This document shows, in pieces, positions 47,621-59,259 of a stretch of 64,000 nucleotides of DNA. The translations under genes and the position numbers were made by a program. The stretch covers positions 744,001 through 808,000 of the forward strand of contig CADCXA010000029.1 in NCBI GenBank assembly GCA_902806565.1. The letters run 5' to 3'. Source of the DNA: Hypoxylon rubiginosum. Lineage: Eukaryota; Ascomycota; Sordariomycetes; Xylariales; Hypoxylaceae. The first letter of the stretch is position 1. Each line of letters starts with the position of its first letter. The notes under the pieces are model-generated. The model searched no databases. It saw nothing but the letters and a program-made list of their open reading frames with translations, and was not told the DNA's origin.

Positions 47621-49783
47621 TCATACAATAGTCACCGTAACATCCTCACCAGTGTCATACCAATCTTTAGGCACGTTGGAGATGCTACCGACTCTCTCCA
47701 TCAACCCAAGGTGCTTAGGAGACATGCCCAAAATCAATCCCACGTGGTCGCATTTCATCCAAGACCCCTTCGCGATACAGAAGAATGTCGCCGCCGTCTC
47801 CATCGCGTTTCCAGACACAGTGAGTCGCGATCGACAAGCAAACGTGCCGCTCTGTCCCGGCATCGTTCCGGCCACCAGGGCGCCATCGGTTCGGAAATGC
47901 TGCTTGCGACTGTGAGAGCCGTCTGGCTTTACGTAGTACACGTCGTGCTCGTTCTTATGGTAATCGGCGGCAAGACGGCAGTGCTTGATACGACCGCGGA
48001 GCTTGACGGTGCCTCCTGAGACCTGTCCGTAGGGATTAGCTCCTTCGACGGTTACCTGAGCGTCAACCACGGCGGCGAGGAGCTGCGGCGATTGCAGCGA
48101 GTTCCATGTCACGCCCCAGTTCATCGACGCCCACGACCACGTCGGCGCGTTCTCTTCGTGCTCCTTCGTCATCAGCGGCGTGTGCGCGCGGCCCGGCATC
48201 ACCTGCCAGAGGAGGTCTAAGAGCAGGCTCTCGCTCCAGAGGCCGGCCAGGTACCTGCTCATTGCCGCCTGGGGCATTTCAGTCGCGGCACCGGCTATCG
48301 CCGGGAGCTTGTCCTTGATGAATGTTAACTGACGCGAAGTATACGACTTCACGATCATGTGCCACTGTTCTAAGGGGGTGACTTCGCCCAAGGTGCCGGG
48401 GGTCGTGCACGGGTACGGAGGCAGCTGGTCCTCGCTCTTCCGGTGCGTCTTGCATTCGTAGATGATGGCGCCGGGGGCGAAGTTGATGATCCGGGGCGCG
48501 AGGAACGATTCCTGGAAGCACCAGCCGCGCCCGTACAGCGGCCCGACCTTCTTCAGCGTAGCCCACGAGCTCGTAAAGGGCGGTTCGAGAAGGCCTTGGT
48601 CGAGCGCCGCCGCCAGCAGATGCCGTTGCCGCACCGTGATCGGTATGTTCACGCCGGGAGACACGGAAAAGTCGAAGCGTTTCGGGAGCCACTCCTCTTC
48701 TCGGGGCCGTAGGTACGGCGTACTGGGGTTCGGCGAGGACGCACCGCTGATGACGATAAAGGCTTGACTGTAGACCGCACCCATTCGTGCTGCCTCTTTC
48801 TCCCAATCCGTCTTGTCGTCTTGGACAATGCAAAGGGAATCGATCCACACATACGTCAATCCAAGCTCTTGCGTTACCGTTACCGCATCTTGAAAAGTGG
48901 CCGGTAATTCCGAAAAGTTGATGCGCTCTTTCAAGCTATTTAGAGCATCCTTAGTCAGGGATAGCGGCTTGCCACCGCCCCAGCAGTGACTGAGAGCTGC
49001 CCATGAAATGTTTTGCTCTGGGAGTATGTTATCGCATAGTTTGAGTGCATCCTTGCCTCCGCCGACGTATATTAGCCGCGTCGGCGCGAACCCGTCTGGC
49101 TGCATTGCACATCCTGGATGTCTGTTGCAGCATTCCCAGATACTTTCCTTCATGAACCTCATACACTCATCAGACCGAACATCCACTGCTCGATGACCCG
49201 TAGGCCCCATCGTAGGCGCTCCAGGTATGGGAGATGGAGGCATAGGATCCATGTAGATCTCGAGATCGACTCGCGCATTCTGAAACCATTTATCGTAGGT
49301 AAAGTTCCAACAGTTGACTACCAACGGCTTCCCCTCCTGGATCATCAACCCGATCTTGATCGGCATGCCGTTCTTCGTTTCCGTAATCCAGTTCATCCAC
49401 TCGTCGACGAAGTACGCATCGAAGATGTCGCACAAGAGCCGGCAATATCTGCAATCATTTTTCGGAAGACCGGTCTTAGGGTCCGTCTCACGGCTCTCTA
49501 GAACTTTCTTGGTAGGTATTTCTTCTAGGACCAGCGTAGGCACCGAGGCGAGCTCCTTGCGCCGGGCAGCCTGCGCCGGGTCGCTGATCTGGTTCCAGGC
49601 GGCACTGGGCCGGCCGAAGGTGTCTTCGTGCCCGAGTGGCTGCAGATTGTTGCAGATGAGACAGACGCCATTCTTGCCTCCCTTGTAATACCGCGAGACC
49701 GTGTGTCCGGCGTACACCACGGTGTCCGCAGCCAATCGCACGCCTTTGGCGAGATCCTTGGCGGAATTGAATAGACTTGGCAT
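47621..49783 (-). CDS. HET-domain protein with N-terminal cysteine pairs
   Basis: One exon on the minus strand gives 720 aa. The HET domain spans about residues 260-420: WAALSHCWGGGKPLSLT (261 on), LPATFQDAVTVTQELGL, YVWIDSLCIVQDD (311 on) and YSQAFIVISGASS. This is the long HET-protein type, with a later RGWCFQESFLAPR block and a C-terminal PTWSWASMNW, both common in the family. Upstream of the domain are two cysteine pairs (CLIC at 41-44, CRYCRLLC at 111-118) that may bind zinc. HET proteins act in heterokaryon incompatibility, or are of unknown function when part of large paralogue sets. It differs clearly from the other HET protein of the window. The frame is intact, and a MITE-like element lies 136 bp beyond its 3' end. 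Confidence 0.9.
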   Translation of the reverse strand: MPSLFNSAKDLAKGVRLAADTVVYAGHTVSRYYKGGKNGVCLICNNLQPLGHEDTFGRPSAAWNQISDPAQAARRKELASVPTLVLEEIPTKKVLESRETDPKTGLPKNDCRYCRLLCDIFDAYFVDEWMNWITETKNGMPIKIGLMIQEGKPLVVNCWNFTYDKWFQNARVDLEIYMDPMPPSPIPGAPTMGPTGHRAVDVRSDECMRFMKESIWECCNRHPGCAMQPDGFAPTRLIYVGGGKDALKLCDNILPEQNISWAALSHCWGGGKPLSLTKDALNSLKERINFSELPATFQDAVTVTQELGLTYVWIDSLCIVQDDKTDWEKEAARMGAVYSQAFIVISGASSPNPSTPYLRPREEEWLPKRFDFSVSPGVNIPITVRQRHLLAAALDQGLLEPPFTSSWATLKKVGPLYGRGWCFQESFLAPRIINFAPGAIIYECKTHRKSEDQLPPYPCTTPGTLGEVTPLEQWHMIVKSYTSRQLTFIKDKLPAIAGAATEMPQAAMSRYLAGLWSESLLLDLLWQVMPGRAHTPLMTKEHEENAPTWSWASMNWGVTWNSLQSPQLLAAVVDAQVTVEGANPYGQVSGGTVKLRGRIKHCRLAADYHKNEHDVYYVKPDGSHSRKQHFRTDGALVAGTMPGQSGTFACRSRLTVSGNAMETAATFFCIAKGSWMKCDHVGLILGMSPKHLGLMERVGSISNVPKDWYDTGEDVTVTIV

Positions 49784-50693
49784 TGCCGGAGAATGAATTG
49801 GATGGCGCTACTTCGTACTTAAAAGCGACGACCTATTTTCTCGCGTTGAAAATCTGGCTGATTAAATACCTAGCGACGAACTCAACATCGTTGAAACTGA
49901 TATCAAGATTGACAGACGATCTGTAGATGACGGGTATCTACCGAGGTTGTCTTCAGTGGCCTCTTGCTTAATCATATGATCCCGGTGCGATTCGCTGCCA
50001 AGTCTCAGCCGCACCACACTACTTTGAGTAGCGCAGGCTGTGGCCTGACACATATGAAGCATACCATTTTTTAGTTCGGCATGGCCCTGTGGCGACTCCG
50101 GCTCTGGCTTGGGGCGCCCGTTAGATGTCCGAGTAGGGCTCGGCACGGGGTTATGCTTGAGACATAGCCCGGACTCATTGCTGAGCCCTATAAGGGTCAC
50201 CTTTCAAGACTAATGACAAGCACAAGCAAGAATGATACCTGCTAAGCCGTTGTATTTCCAATTCCTAATCCGAGGTGACATCGTGTGCTAGAGCCACGGA
50301 ATCTCCATATAGATTTCTATAATGTTAGCTGTATTGAAGGTATGCGAGACGAATAAGAAGAGAAGGGAACTTACATACCCAGGCAGTACTCATACTGCTC
50401 ATATTCCAAGAAAGTATTGCTTCTCCGTTAAGCCTAGTTCGTGTGCCTGCTAGTGTTAACATAACTACTACGACTAAGCGAACAGGACAGATTCATGACT
50501 TGCTTGGCTTGCTCCAAGGTACTCTAATACGGTGATGCGGATGATAAGCTCCTTCTTCACCTCCCCAATCAATTGGAGATGGTAATGAAGGCAAAATCGC
50601 ATGGGTAAATGGCAATTATATATATTTTGTCGACGATGGGGGGGAAAAAAACCCAGTAGGGAAAAAAAACCCCCCCCTGGCTGGATGGCATGT

Positions 50694-50723
50694 GGCAATG
50701 GCAATGGCAATGGCGATGGCAAT
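50694..50723 (+). repeat. (GGCAAT)5 hexanucleotide repeat
   Basis: Five GGCAAT units, one with G for A. They lie just after two poly-A/poly-C tracts (50639-50678). Confidence 0.85.
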
Positions 50724-50840
50724 AATGGGAAGGAAAATAAAATATTGAGATATATATACAAGTGCAGTAGGAAATACAAGGAAAAAGGGGGGGAAGGAAA
50801 CGAAAAAGAAAAGGGGTAAACGAGAAAAGGGGTAAACAAA

Positions 50841-50888
50841 AAGAAATCAAAAAGCAACGCTGATAAGAAATCAAAAAGCAGTGCTGAC
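50841..50888 (+). repeat. 24-bp tandem duplication
   Basis: Two adjacent 24-bp units beginning AAGAAATCAAAAAGCA differ at three positions, all transitions. A shorter duplication (AAAAGGGGTAAAC twice) sits directly before it. Confidence 0.8.
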
Positions 50889-51949
50889 AAGAAACCAACG
50901 CTCTCTCCTCTCTAGACTAGCACTCATCGCGGTGTGGTGTGCCTGGCTACAACTGTTACAGTCAAGGTTGGCAAGCCGAAACCCGCCCCCCTTGACCTAC
51001 CCAGTCTAACCTCTTCTCCGACTGAGACGAAGACCAGTGATATCCCGCACTGAGGACACATCGTACAGACCCTTTATATGAATGTCCCTCATCCGGAGAA
51101 GGACTCGCCCCGAAGAATGGTAACGGCCGCTCATTGAAGTAAGCTCACTGGCGTCGGACAGGACCCAACCAAACCCCACTGGAGTTGGTGCGTCCTGCCA
51201 GACCGAAGTTGCGGTCGTCCTCTCTCTGCTGACCCCCAAGCGTCAATGAGAGGACTGGGCGGCAAACCAGGCCAATTACTTGAGCGTACCGAAGACCTGA
51301 CCACACGAACCGGGCAACCTCCACAGGCTCAAGCAGGCCACGGACTCTAAGAGCCGCGCTCATACACTGTGTCGCCATCGTCGGAAGCATTAGGGGAATA
51401 AGCTTCACCTAGTTGCGCATCGTGGGCCACCTTTAATTCTGCTTCTTTCCATATGGGATAGGTACGTAACTTCAGGCCAGCGGAACCGTAAACGCCGGCC
51501 TTCGGTAGGACCCAGAGCCATAGGTGTAGAAGCAAGATGGTGGTTCTCTTCGGGGTGTCTCACGCCACGGGCGCTATCGCCGGTGGCTGGAGTCCGGGAC
51601 AAGCGAGGGAACACTTGAGCTTCTCTCCCGATAAGCCGCGTCGTACACACAACAACAACAACAACACCCGCGCCTGCGCTGTTAGGCGCATTTGCGTGTG
51701 TGTGCGTGCGTGGCGTCTGCGGGTCGGGGTTCAGGGACGCGACCGGGTTAGGGTGGTGTGTGCTTGGGCTCTTTGCGATGAGGAGGCCGTCTTGGATTGG
51801 AGAGAGTGGAAGGTTTACTTGTGTGGGAGACGGTCCGGGAAGTCCGGGATCCGGTTCGGGCGTCGGAGAGGTTGGCGTCGAGCGGTGAGGATGACGGCGA
51901 GGAATGTGTCGTCGATATCCAGATAACTGCCCTTAATAACTCGCCATCT

Positions 51950-52345
51950 TTCCCCCCTCTTAGAATCCAGAATCCGGAATATTGGCCTTGCTGCAGTTAT
52001 CGAAATCCAAGAGTCCAAGAGCCTAGTGGTCCAAGAGCCTAGTGATCCAGTAGTCCAGTAGTCCAGGAGTTGTCGAAATACCCATAACCTTCTTTTCCCT
52101 CCGTTCGAATCCAGGATCGAGGTGTATGCCCTCCCGCCCTCCTTGTTGTTGTCGAAGTCCAGAAAAAAAAAAGCGCCCATAAAATCCTTCTCTCCCACTC
52201 TCTTGCAATCCATGGAGGATTCGATCCATCCAGAAGTTGTCGTCGAAATCCAGGAGTTGTCAAAGTCCAGGTAAGTAAGTTCCCCAATTACCCTCTTTCC
52301 CACCTCTTGAAATCCAAGAAGATAGTCCAGGTCCAGGTAGTATAG
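51950..52345. repeat. Cluster of degenerate GTCCAGG / GTCGAAATCCAGGAGTT repeats
   Basis: The motif TCGAAATCCA(G/A)GAGT recurs at about 52000, 52245 and, in shorter form, near 52110 and 52310. Each copy is followed by GTCCAGT or GTCCAGG runs. Blocks of CCCTCTTTCCCACCTCTT type also recur (51950 and 52295). Copies are too diverged for one clear unit length. Confidence 0.55.
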
Positions 52346-53079
52346 CCCGCCCGCCCTCCCATATTGAGATCAGCTGTTGAGATCTAGGTGGCTTCACAGT
52401 CGGGAAGTTGGCATATGTCGAGAAAAATGCTAGGAAGATGTCGGACGAGTCGAGGAAGGGCGACGAAGGATAGGAAAGGCGACGAAAGTCGAAAGTATAT
52501 AGAACCTGCCAAATTAGCGGCTGCTTTGTGACTGTTGATATCGATGTAGGAAATGGGGCTTTTGTCGGAAATATTAGTTCACGATGCGCTGGAAAGAAAG
52601 GCGTAAGGAAGATTGAAGGGAGGACGGTTGAGCGGAAAGGATGAGTGGGAGATGGGATTGAAAAGAGCAGGCTGCAAAAGTGATGAAATAGGTGTTGATA
52701 ATGATAAAATAGTGCGATTCCAAAGGAAAAGAGAATAGGGCGAAGTGGGAAATGGAGATGAGGGAAGTAACAAGAGTTGGAAATGGGGGAAATGGGAAGA
52801 TGGGAAGATGGGGAGTAGAAAAAAATGAGTGGAAGGTAAGGAAAATTTGCAAGTGCAAACACGAGACGAGACGCGTTAAGGCGGTAAGCTGAGGTCGCCC
52901 TGAGAGACTGGATACTGCCACCAGCAACCTGACCGCCTTGGATCGTTGCAGAGCAACAGAAGGAACAAGAGATAAGAAATTTCCACGACAGTGATACGTG
53001 GGGTAATGCAGAGGGGTTTGGTCAACTTTGCTATCGCTGTCAACCTCCAAATGCCTGGGGCACATGTAGAAGGCTAATG

Positions 53080-53310
53080 AAGATGACGGTGATAGTGGTG
53101 GTGATAATAGGATGGTAAGGGTGGTGGGAGTAGTGATGGTGATGGCAGAAGTTTGATGACGACGATGACGACGATGACGAGAAGAAATAAACTTGAATCA
53201 AATTTTGTAACTTTTTGCTTCGTGTGCAGTTGGGGATGGTGACGATGGGTGGTGATGGCGACGGTGAGTGGTGGTGATGGCGACGATGAGTAATGGTGAT
53301 GGCGTGATGG
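53080..53310 (+). repeat. Cryptically simple GTGATGG / GACGATG block
   Basis: Dense interspersed GGTGATGG, GTGGTGATG and GACGATGAC words. Its minus-strand translation is His/Ser/Pro-rich and is not accepted as a gene. Confidence 0.7.
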
Positions 53311-54753
53311 CGGTAGTGATGTGGAAGGTTGGCGCTGGCCACGATGAGAAAGAGGAGAATGGGAATGAAGCATTTGCGATGTCCTTACCTGATGTGGTGT
53401 TGGTCGATGGTAATGGTGCCGAAAAGGTTGCAAAAATGAAGAAGAGGAGTGAGAGGTGGTGGTGGTAGTAAAAGTGAGAAAGGAAATATTCGTTACTTAC
53501 CAGGGTCCAGAGTCCAGTGGGCAGTCCAGTGGGAATGGTTGAAAGGCTGTTAGAAAGATGTAGAGGGGAGAGAGAAAAAAACAGTTGCAACTGGGAGGAG
53601 AAGGGCGGTCTTATATAGATATCTAAGGTAGCCAGATCAATGGGTGATTTGGATTTGAGAATCAGCACGGGCAGGTAGGTGCGTAGTCGTACTAAATCTA
53701 CAAATTGGTGAACCAGTATGTAACCAATAAAAAAAACTACAATTATCTGATCGCTCTAGTGGCCAGTAACAATGCGAATCAGAACTGCAAAATCAATGGT
53801 TATTGCCTCAGAAACAATAAGGAAACGTTATTAAGGCAGGCGCCCATCAGACGAAACCACCGTCCCCCACCAAACTACTCTCTATTATCCTGATCCTCTG
53901 GTATCATTGGATGTCCGAGTGATTTGCTGATTAGGATCAGACACGCTACGTGTATTTTGGAATCACTTACGGAAGGCAGTTACCTAGGTAGGTACGTAGA
54001 TGGACATGCGTATACCACGAGAGGTACGCGTCAAAACACGTCTTGTAGGATTTAACGTACTTACCTAGGTGCAAAGATAAAACCCCCTCCGATAATGCAT
54101 AGCATAGCAGTTTGAAGAACTTGTGTCGGTAGGAGTCACTTCAAGTTTAATGTCTTTTATTTGTTCGCTATATCCTCACCTATCTATCCGCTGATTATTT
54201 ATTACCATCTGCCCACCATCCAACCGGTAGAATTGACATGCGTAGATCGTGTTCGTCGATACTAAGTTATTTTGTAAACGGTATTACTTTAAGCCAATCT
54301 GGTCCAATGTGATCAGACAAGATCGAAACTATATCTGTTCTAACGGACTTCGCCGAGATTCATCATTCATTGCCGAACCTTGAACACTAATACCCGTTAC
54401 GTCATCTAGTTACCCTTTTGCTAAGGTTTGCGGATCGAATGGTGCGGCTATGCACGTCCATCCTAACCGGTAGTAAATTTAAGGTTCAGCCTCAGGTCCC
54501 GCAGTTTTCCCCCTATTACAAATTACAAATTTCTAATGCAAGTACTGGTTGGTAAGGCAATATTGCTCGATTACACAGAATTTTACGTATTCATAACTAC
54601 ATAGCTAAAGGATAACTTACAAGGGCTAAGGAGTGTGTATAGATATATATCTGCATACCTAGCAAGTACCTAAGTCACTAGCTAAAGAAAAGGGGCCAAG
54701 CCAATCCCACACACCCGGCAAAGTAACTACTTCGGATCGGAAACTTGCAACGC

Positions 54754-55149
54754 CTACGTGCAGGCGTTAATCATGGATTTTACTTCATCCCTACCGAGGT
54801 ACTGTTTCGTCATCTTCATGAGCTGATCGAGCGCTCCTTTAGTGTTGTCCACTTCTACCACGCTTACGTAATTGTCTAGATGATATACGATATACCCCTT
54901 TTTCTCTTCATACTCGGGAACTTCCTTGCTCACATTTATCCGCCAGTACTTTGTAGTTTGATGGCGAGTTGCAAACGCATTGTTTGGACTTTGGAACGGC
55001 ATGTGCGTAATTTTAGTGTTAGCTACGATTGTAGTGAAGGGTTTGAGCACCTCTGGGTTCGGTGTAGGCATGAATCTTCCACCAGGCCAAAGGACCGAAT
55101 GGTTCGCACCAATTATTGTATCAATGCCAAGAATTATCCCGCATGGCAT
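54754..55149 (-). pseudogene. Possible remnant or partial exon of an unrecognised gene
   Basis: A 131-residue minus-strand frame reads like real protein: it contains HSVLWPGGRFMPTPNPEVL, FQSPNNAFATRHQTTKYWR and KGYIVYHLDNYVSVVEVDN. I do not recognise the family. Directly upstream a different frame also looks protein-like (ALLRKINRFWTEVFDAM), which suggests a frameshifted or degraded gene. Alternatively this is the last exon of an intact gene whose other exons lie at 55150-55430. No clear start with promoter-like context is seen. Confidence 0.4.
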
Positions 55150-55433
55150 CGAAGACCTCGGTCCAAAACCTATTGATCTTGCGCAGTAGCGCTGTTGCCC
55201 CCGTAATTACTACTTGGTTTGGATCGTGGCACCCTCAAGATGTTAGAGGATTTGGCAATATTCTGTACTGCCCTCTCAAAAGGGCCACAGGGGTTCTATT
55301 TAGAACTAGGTAGCACATAATGCACATACAGCACTCATCCGATACAGCGTCGCCGCCCTAGAACATGCGTCTCTTGTTCATTCTTCCCCACGTCTTCCCG
55401 ATATGTCATAGTTTGACTACCTAAGATAGATAC

Positions 55434-56975
55434 CTAATCCTTCAAGTTCTGCAAAACGAGTTCCACCTCGGCATCGGCATCTTCGAGAATGTGAGACGGC
55501 GAATATTGGGGTTTCCAACCTAGGTCGTACCCATGCTGAGCTGTGAAAGTGCACCTTTGATACGTATTAGCATTGTGGGTAGGAGGTACCTGTTGAGATA
55601 GGTCTTGCAATAGCTTACTTTCCACCGATGGACATCTTTACCCATTCTTTCGGTGAGGCTTGCTGTGGGGGTTTGAGTGCCTTCGCCATGCCATCAAAAT
55701 TCTCGTCGTTCGCCACCACTACCGAGTCGTCCTCGATAATGTTTCGCCTAGCTAGAGCTGTTGCTATCGCAGCATACAAATCATCCCACTATAGATTCTG
55801 AATCAGTATCTACTCATATTTGTAGCTCCACGGTATCTCAGCGTTCTAGCAGTGCCACATCGACCGAGAAATTAATTTATCATGTAGCTCCCGGTCTGAT
55901 GAGGCTTGGGGACTTCAGTTCATGAATATAACTTACAGAGACGCTACCCGGCGACGCAAGGTAGTAGCCGTTCTTTCCATAGTCGGGGTTACCACCTGAT
56001 AGGATCTTACGAAGTAGTTCGATGTAGAGAGTGGTATTGTCAACGATATGGCATACTGGCCAAGTCTGTAATATTCTCGTCAGCCCAAAAGGTCACATAG
56101 CAATGCTATGGGATGCTAACTGGTTGGTCCGAGTCGACACGGTACACCCGTTTCATCGCTTTGGCAGCCCGGATGATAGCTACAGTCTGGATAGAAATCG
56201 GGTTTCCGAAGCCTTCACCTTTTCCATCTAATAGTTTATTAGCGCGACTCGTCTTGCAACGAGAGTCATCTTCGGACTGAAGAGTCTCACGGACGAGAAA
56301 CAACTAGAGATACATACACACGATACAAGGTACAAATATATAGCTGCGTACGCCGTGTCTCTCAGCTTCTTCGATGACGATATTGTTGGTTTCAGTAGGC
56401 TTGACCCTTCGTTAGCATAAGCGCTTGATTCAACATCGACGGGACAAAAGCACCGTCTGCATGAATCCGATGGGAGCCTTCTGGGACTTCTGAATATCAT
56501 AAAGGTGAGGATCATTGTCTAGAAGAGGCTTGTCGGTCGGCGCTCCTGCATGGCTAGAGAAAATTTTGGCTCCGGACGTCTAGTAGGCGAATCGTCTCGT
56601 TAGATATGACAGATCGAAAACCACCCCCATGCCTGAAGATCTTACATGCAAGAAGTGGACATCTTTGCCGGTAGTTTTCTTGATTTCTGCGAGTGCATTG
56701 ATGAAATGAACTTGCGCAGCACTGAAGAAAGGATCAACTAGATAGAAAACGACAGAAATGCCGTGTTTCAACACGGTATCTCGGACTGTAGCCTCGTCCT
56801 GGATGTTAAAAGCCAAGGGCTCTGCACCGTACTGCTTAACGGCGGCTGCTTGCTCATCCGTTCTCACCAGAGCGTACAGCTTTCCGTAAGGAGGCAGGCC
56901 GGCAGCACCAATGCGGGCGAGGAGCGTTCCTCCTAGGTAGCCAGAGCCTCCCGTGATAAGAATGTTATGCGACAT
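55434..56975 (-). CDS. NmrA-like / NAD-dependent epimerase-type atypical SDR protein
   Basis: Seven exons on the minus strand: 56975-56646, 56579-56454, 56399-56318, 56227-56121, 56065-55937, 55788-55619 and 55554-55434, giving 354 aa. All junctions keep frame and conserved text. The N-terminus has the extended-SDR dinucleotide motif ITGGSGYLGG (residues 7-16). Exon junctions rebuild HFLHTSGAKIFSSHAGAPTD, PTETNNIVIEEAERHGVRSY and FVPCIVYGKGEGFGNPISIQ. The C-terminus reads GGKCTFTAQHGYDLGWKPQY and ends in an acidic helix. The fold binds NAD(P), and the usual YxxxK catalytic pair is not obvious, as in NmrA-like regulators. The substrate is unknown. Intron 5 (148 bp) is longer than the others (54-90 bp). 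The intron 2 donor (GTGCTT) is weak. No disabling change was found. Confidence 0.85.
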
Positions 56976-57289
56976 GTTGATTCTGGTTATGCTGTCGTGC
57001 TATGAGGTTCTTAAAATACTTATTCGGTGATCGGTTTGGTGGTTGGCTTATTGCAAAGGGGCTATTTGTACTTGGGTCGGAGGTTGGAGTTGAGCGGCTA
57101 ATTAGGTGATTGGTAATCACATATTTCATAAGCATCGGCGCAGGGTTATACCACCGGAGCAGGTTCTGCCACCGGCGGGAGTGGGTTGGACCGGGTGGGG
57201 TTGGGGGGTTGGGGGGATCTGATTGGACCCGGCGCGAGAGACCGGTCGAGGATCCGGAGTTATATTTATATTATTATACGGTGATATTT
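56976..57289. other. Intergenic, including a G-rich tract next to the A+T block
   Basis: This 314-bp stretch is the promoter side of the NmrA-like gene. At 57193-57216 four runs of three or more G occur on the plus strand, which could form a G-quadruplex. Composition then flips to almost pure A+T within about 50 bp. Confidence 0.6.
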
Positions 57290-57551
57290 ATAAAAAAGCC
57301 TAAATTCATAAAATAATTACAAATTAAAAGTAAAGCTAAGAATATTCTTAGGTTAAATTAATTAAAACTAGTTATATAACTTATTTTTTAACTAGGAAAA
57401 AAAAAAAAAAGGAGAAAAAAAAGGATTTTATTAAGCTTTTTTTATATTATAAATAAATTTAAGCTTTTAAAAATTTTAATTAATTAGTTATATTTTAACG
57501 TATATTTTTTAAATTTTTTATAAAATTAATTAATCTTTTTTATTATTTTTT

Positions 57552-57804
57552 ATATAAAATAATATAAATAAAATTATTATATAAAATAATATATATAAAG
57601 TTTTAAATTTTATATATAATTATAAAGTTTAAATTTTACGTTATATATTTATATTTAAATTAAATTATAATTAAATTATAATATTAATAATTATTTTTTA
57701 TTTTATTTTTTATTTTATTTTATTTTATTATAAATAATTTTATTTATTTAATTTATATTAATATATATATATATTATATAATTAAATTTTATTTATTTAA
57801 TATT
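57552..57804 (+). repeat. Left copy of 253-bp direct repeat (LTR-like)
   Basis: Matches 59007-59259 at a constant offset of 1455 bp with fewer than ten visible differences. All the differences I see are transitions. Confidence 0.85.
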
Positions 57805-59006
57805 AATTAATAAATTATTAAATAAAAGTTTAATTATAAATTAATTAAATATTTATATAAAAAATATTTAAAATTAATTTAAATAATAAAACTTTTATTA
57901 ATTAGTTATTATTATAACTTTTTTTAAATATTTAATAAAAGAAAATAATTTATTAATATTTTAAAATATTATAAAATATATTAATAAATATAATAATTAA
58001 TTATATTATTTTAAAATATTTAAAACATTATAAAATATATTAATAAAACCGTGTTTATTATATATAAATAATTTTAATAATTATAATTTATTAATTTTTT
58101 AAGTTTTTATAAAATAAAATTATATATTTATATTTTATAAAAAAAGTTTTTTATATTAAATTTTAATTAAATAAATAAATTTAACGGTTTTTTATAAAAT
58201 TAATTTAATAAGATTTTTATTTATTATATATTAATTTAAATTATATAAAAAATTTATAAAAAATATATTTATTTTATAATAATTAAAATACTTAAAAATT
58301 TTATTTATTTTAATTTTATTAGTAAAAATTATAATATTATTAATAAGTTAATTATTTATAAATAAATTAATATATATATTATTAAAAGTTTTTTATTATA
58401 TAATAATAAAAAAAATAAAAAGTTTAATAAATAATTTTAATATTAATTTAAAAATAATTTTCGCGATTAAACTAATAATTATTTTATAATAATAAATTAT
58501 ATATTTTAAAAGATTTTTTATAAATATTTATATTTTTATAAATTATATATCGATAAATATTATATTAATACTAATAAATTAATTAAAATTTTAATTATAA
58601 ATAAATATTTATTATTTTTTATAAATATTATTAAAAAATTAATTTAAAAGTATTTAAATAATTTTATATTAAAAAATAATTTATATTACTAAAAATAAAT
58701 TAAATAAATAAAATAAAAATTAATATAAAAAATTTATAAATTTTATTAAAAAATAAAATTATATAAAAAAACTTTTTTTTAATTTAAACTTTAAATTTTT
58801 AAATTAAAATTTTAATTAATTTAATTTATATATAATTTATATATAATATTTTTTTATATAATATTTTAATAAATTAATATATATATATATAATAAAAAAC
58901 TTTTTTTTTTTAATATTAAATTAATTTAATTAATTAAATTATAAAAAATTTATAAAAGCTTTAAATAATAATTATATTATATTAAAAAATAAAAAACTTT
59001 TATTTA

Positions 59007-59259
59007 ATATAAAATAATATAAATAAAATTATTATATAAAATAATATATATAAAACTTTAAGTTTTATATATAATTATAAAGTTTAAATTTTATATTATA
59101 TATTTATATTTAAATTAAATTATAATTAAATTATAATATTAATAATTATTTTTTATTTTATTTTTTATTTTATTTTATTTTATTATAAATAATTTTATTT
59201 ATTTAATTTATATTAATATATATATATATTATATAACTAGATTTTATTTATTTAATATT
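59007..59259 (+). repeat. Right copy of 253-bp direct repeat (LTR-like)
   Basis: Same orientation as the left copy and same length without visible gaps. It ends about 70 bp before the right border of the A+T block. Confidence 0.85.

Larger units (their letters stand above)
49784..54753. other. Gene-poor 5-kb region of low-complexity and degenerate repeat DNA
   Basis: No supported gene. From the left: the promoter of the HET gene, A/G-rich DNA with short tandem repeats (50640-50890), and a fairly even stretch without frames (50900-51900). Degenerate GTCCAGG/GTCGAAATCCAGG repeats follow (51950-52345). Next comes purine-rich DNA (52560-52850) and a GTGATGG/GACGATG-rich block (53080-53460). Minus-strand frames across it (51815-52303, 53198-53668) are translations of these simple repeats. 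No tRNA was seen. Confidence 0.55.

Noticed and set aside
53198..53668. Minus-strand 156-codon Ser/His/Pro-rich frame
   Set aside because: It translates GTGATGG/GGTGGT simple repeats and has no conserved block.
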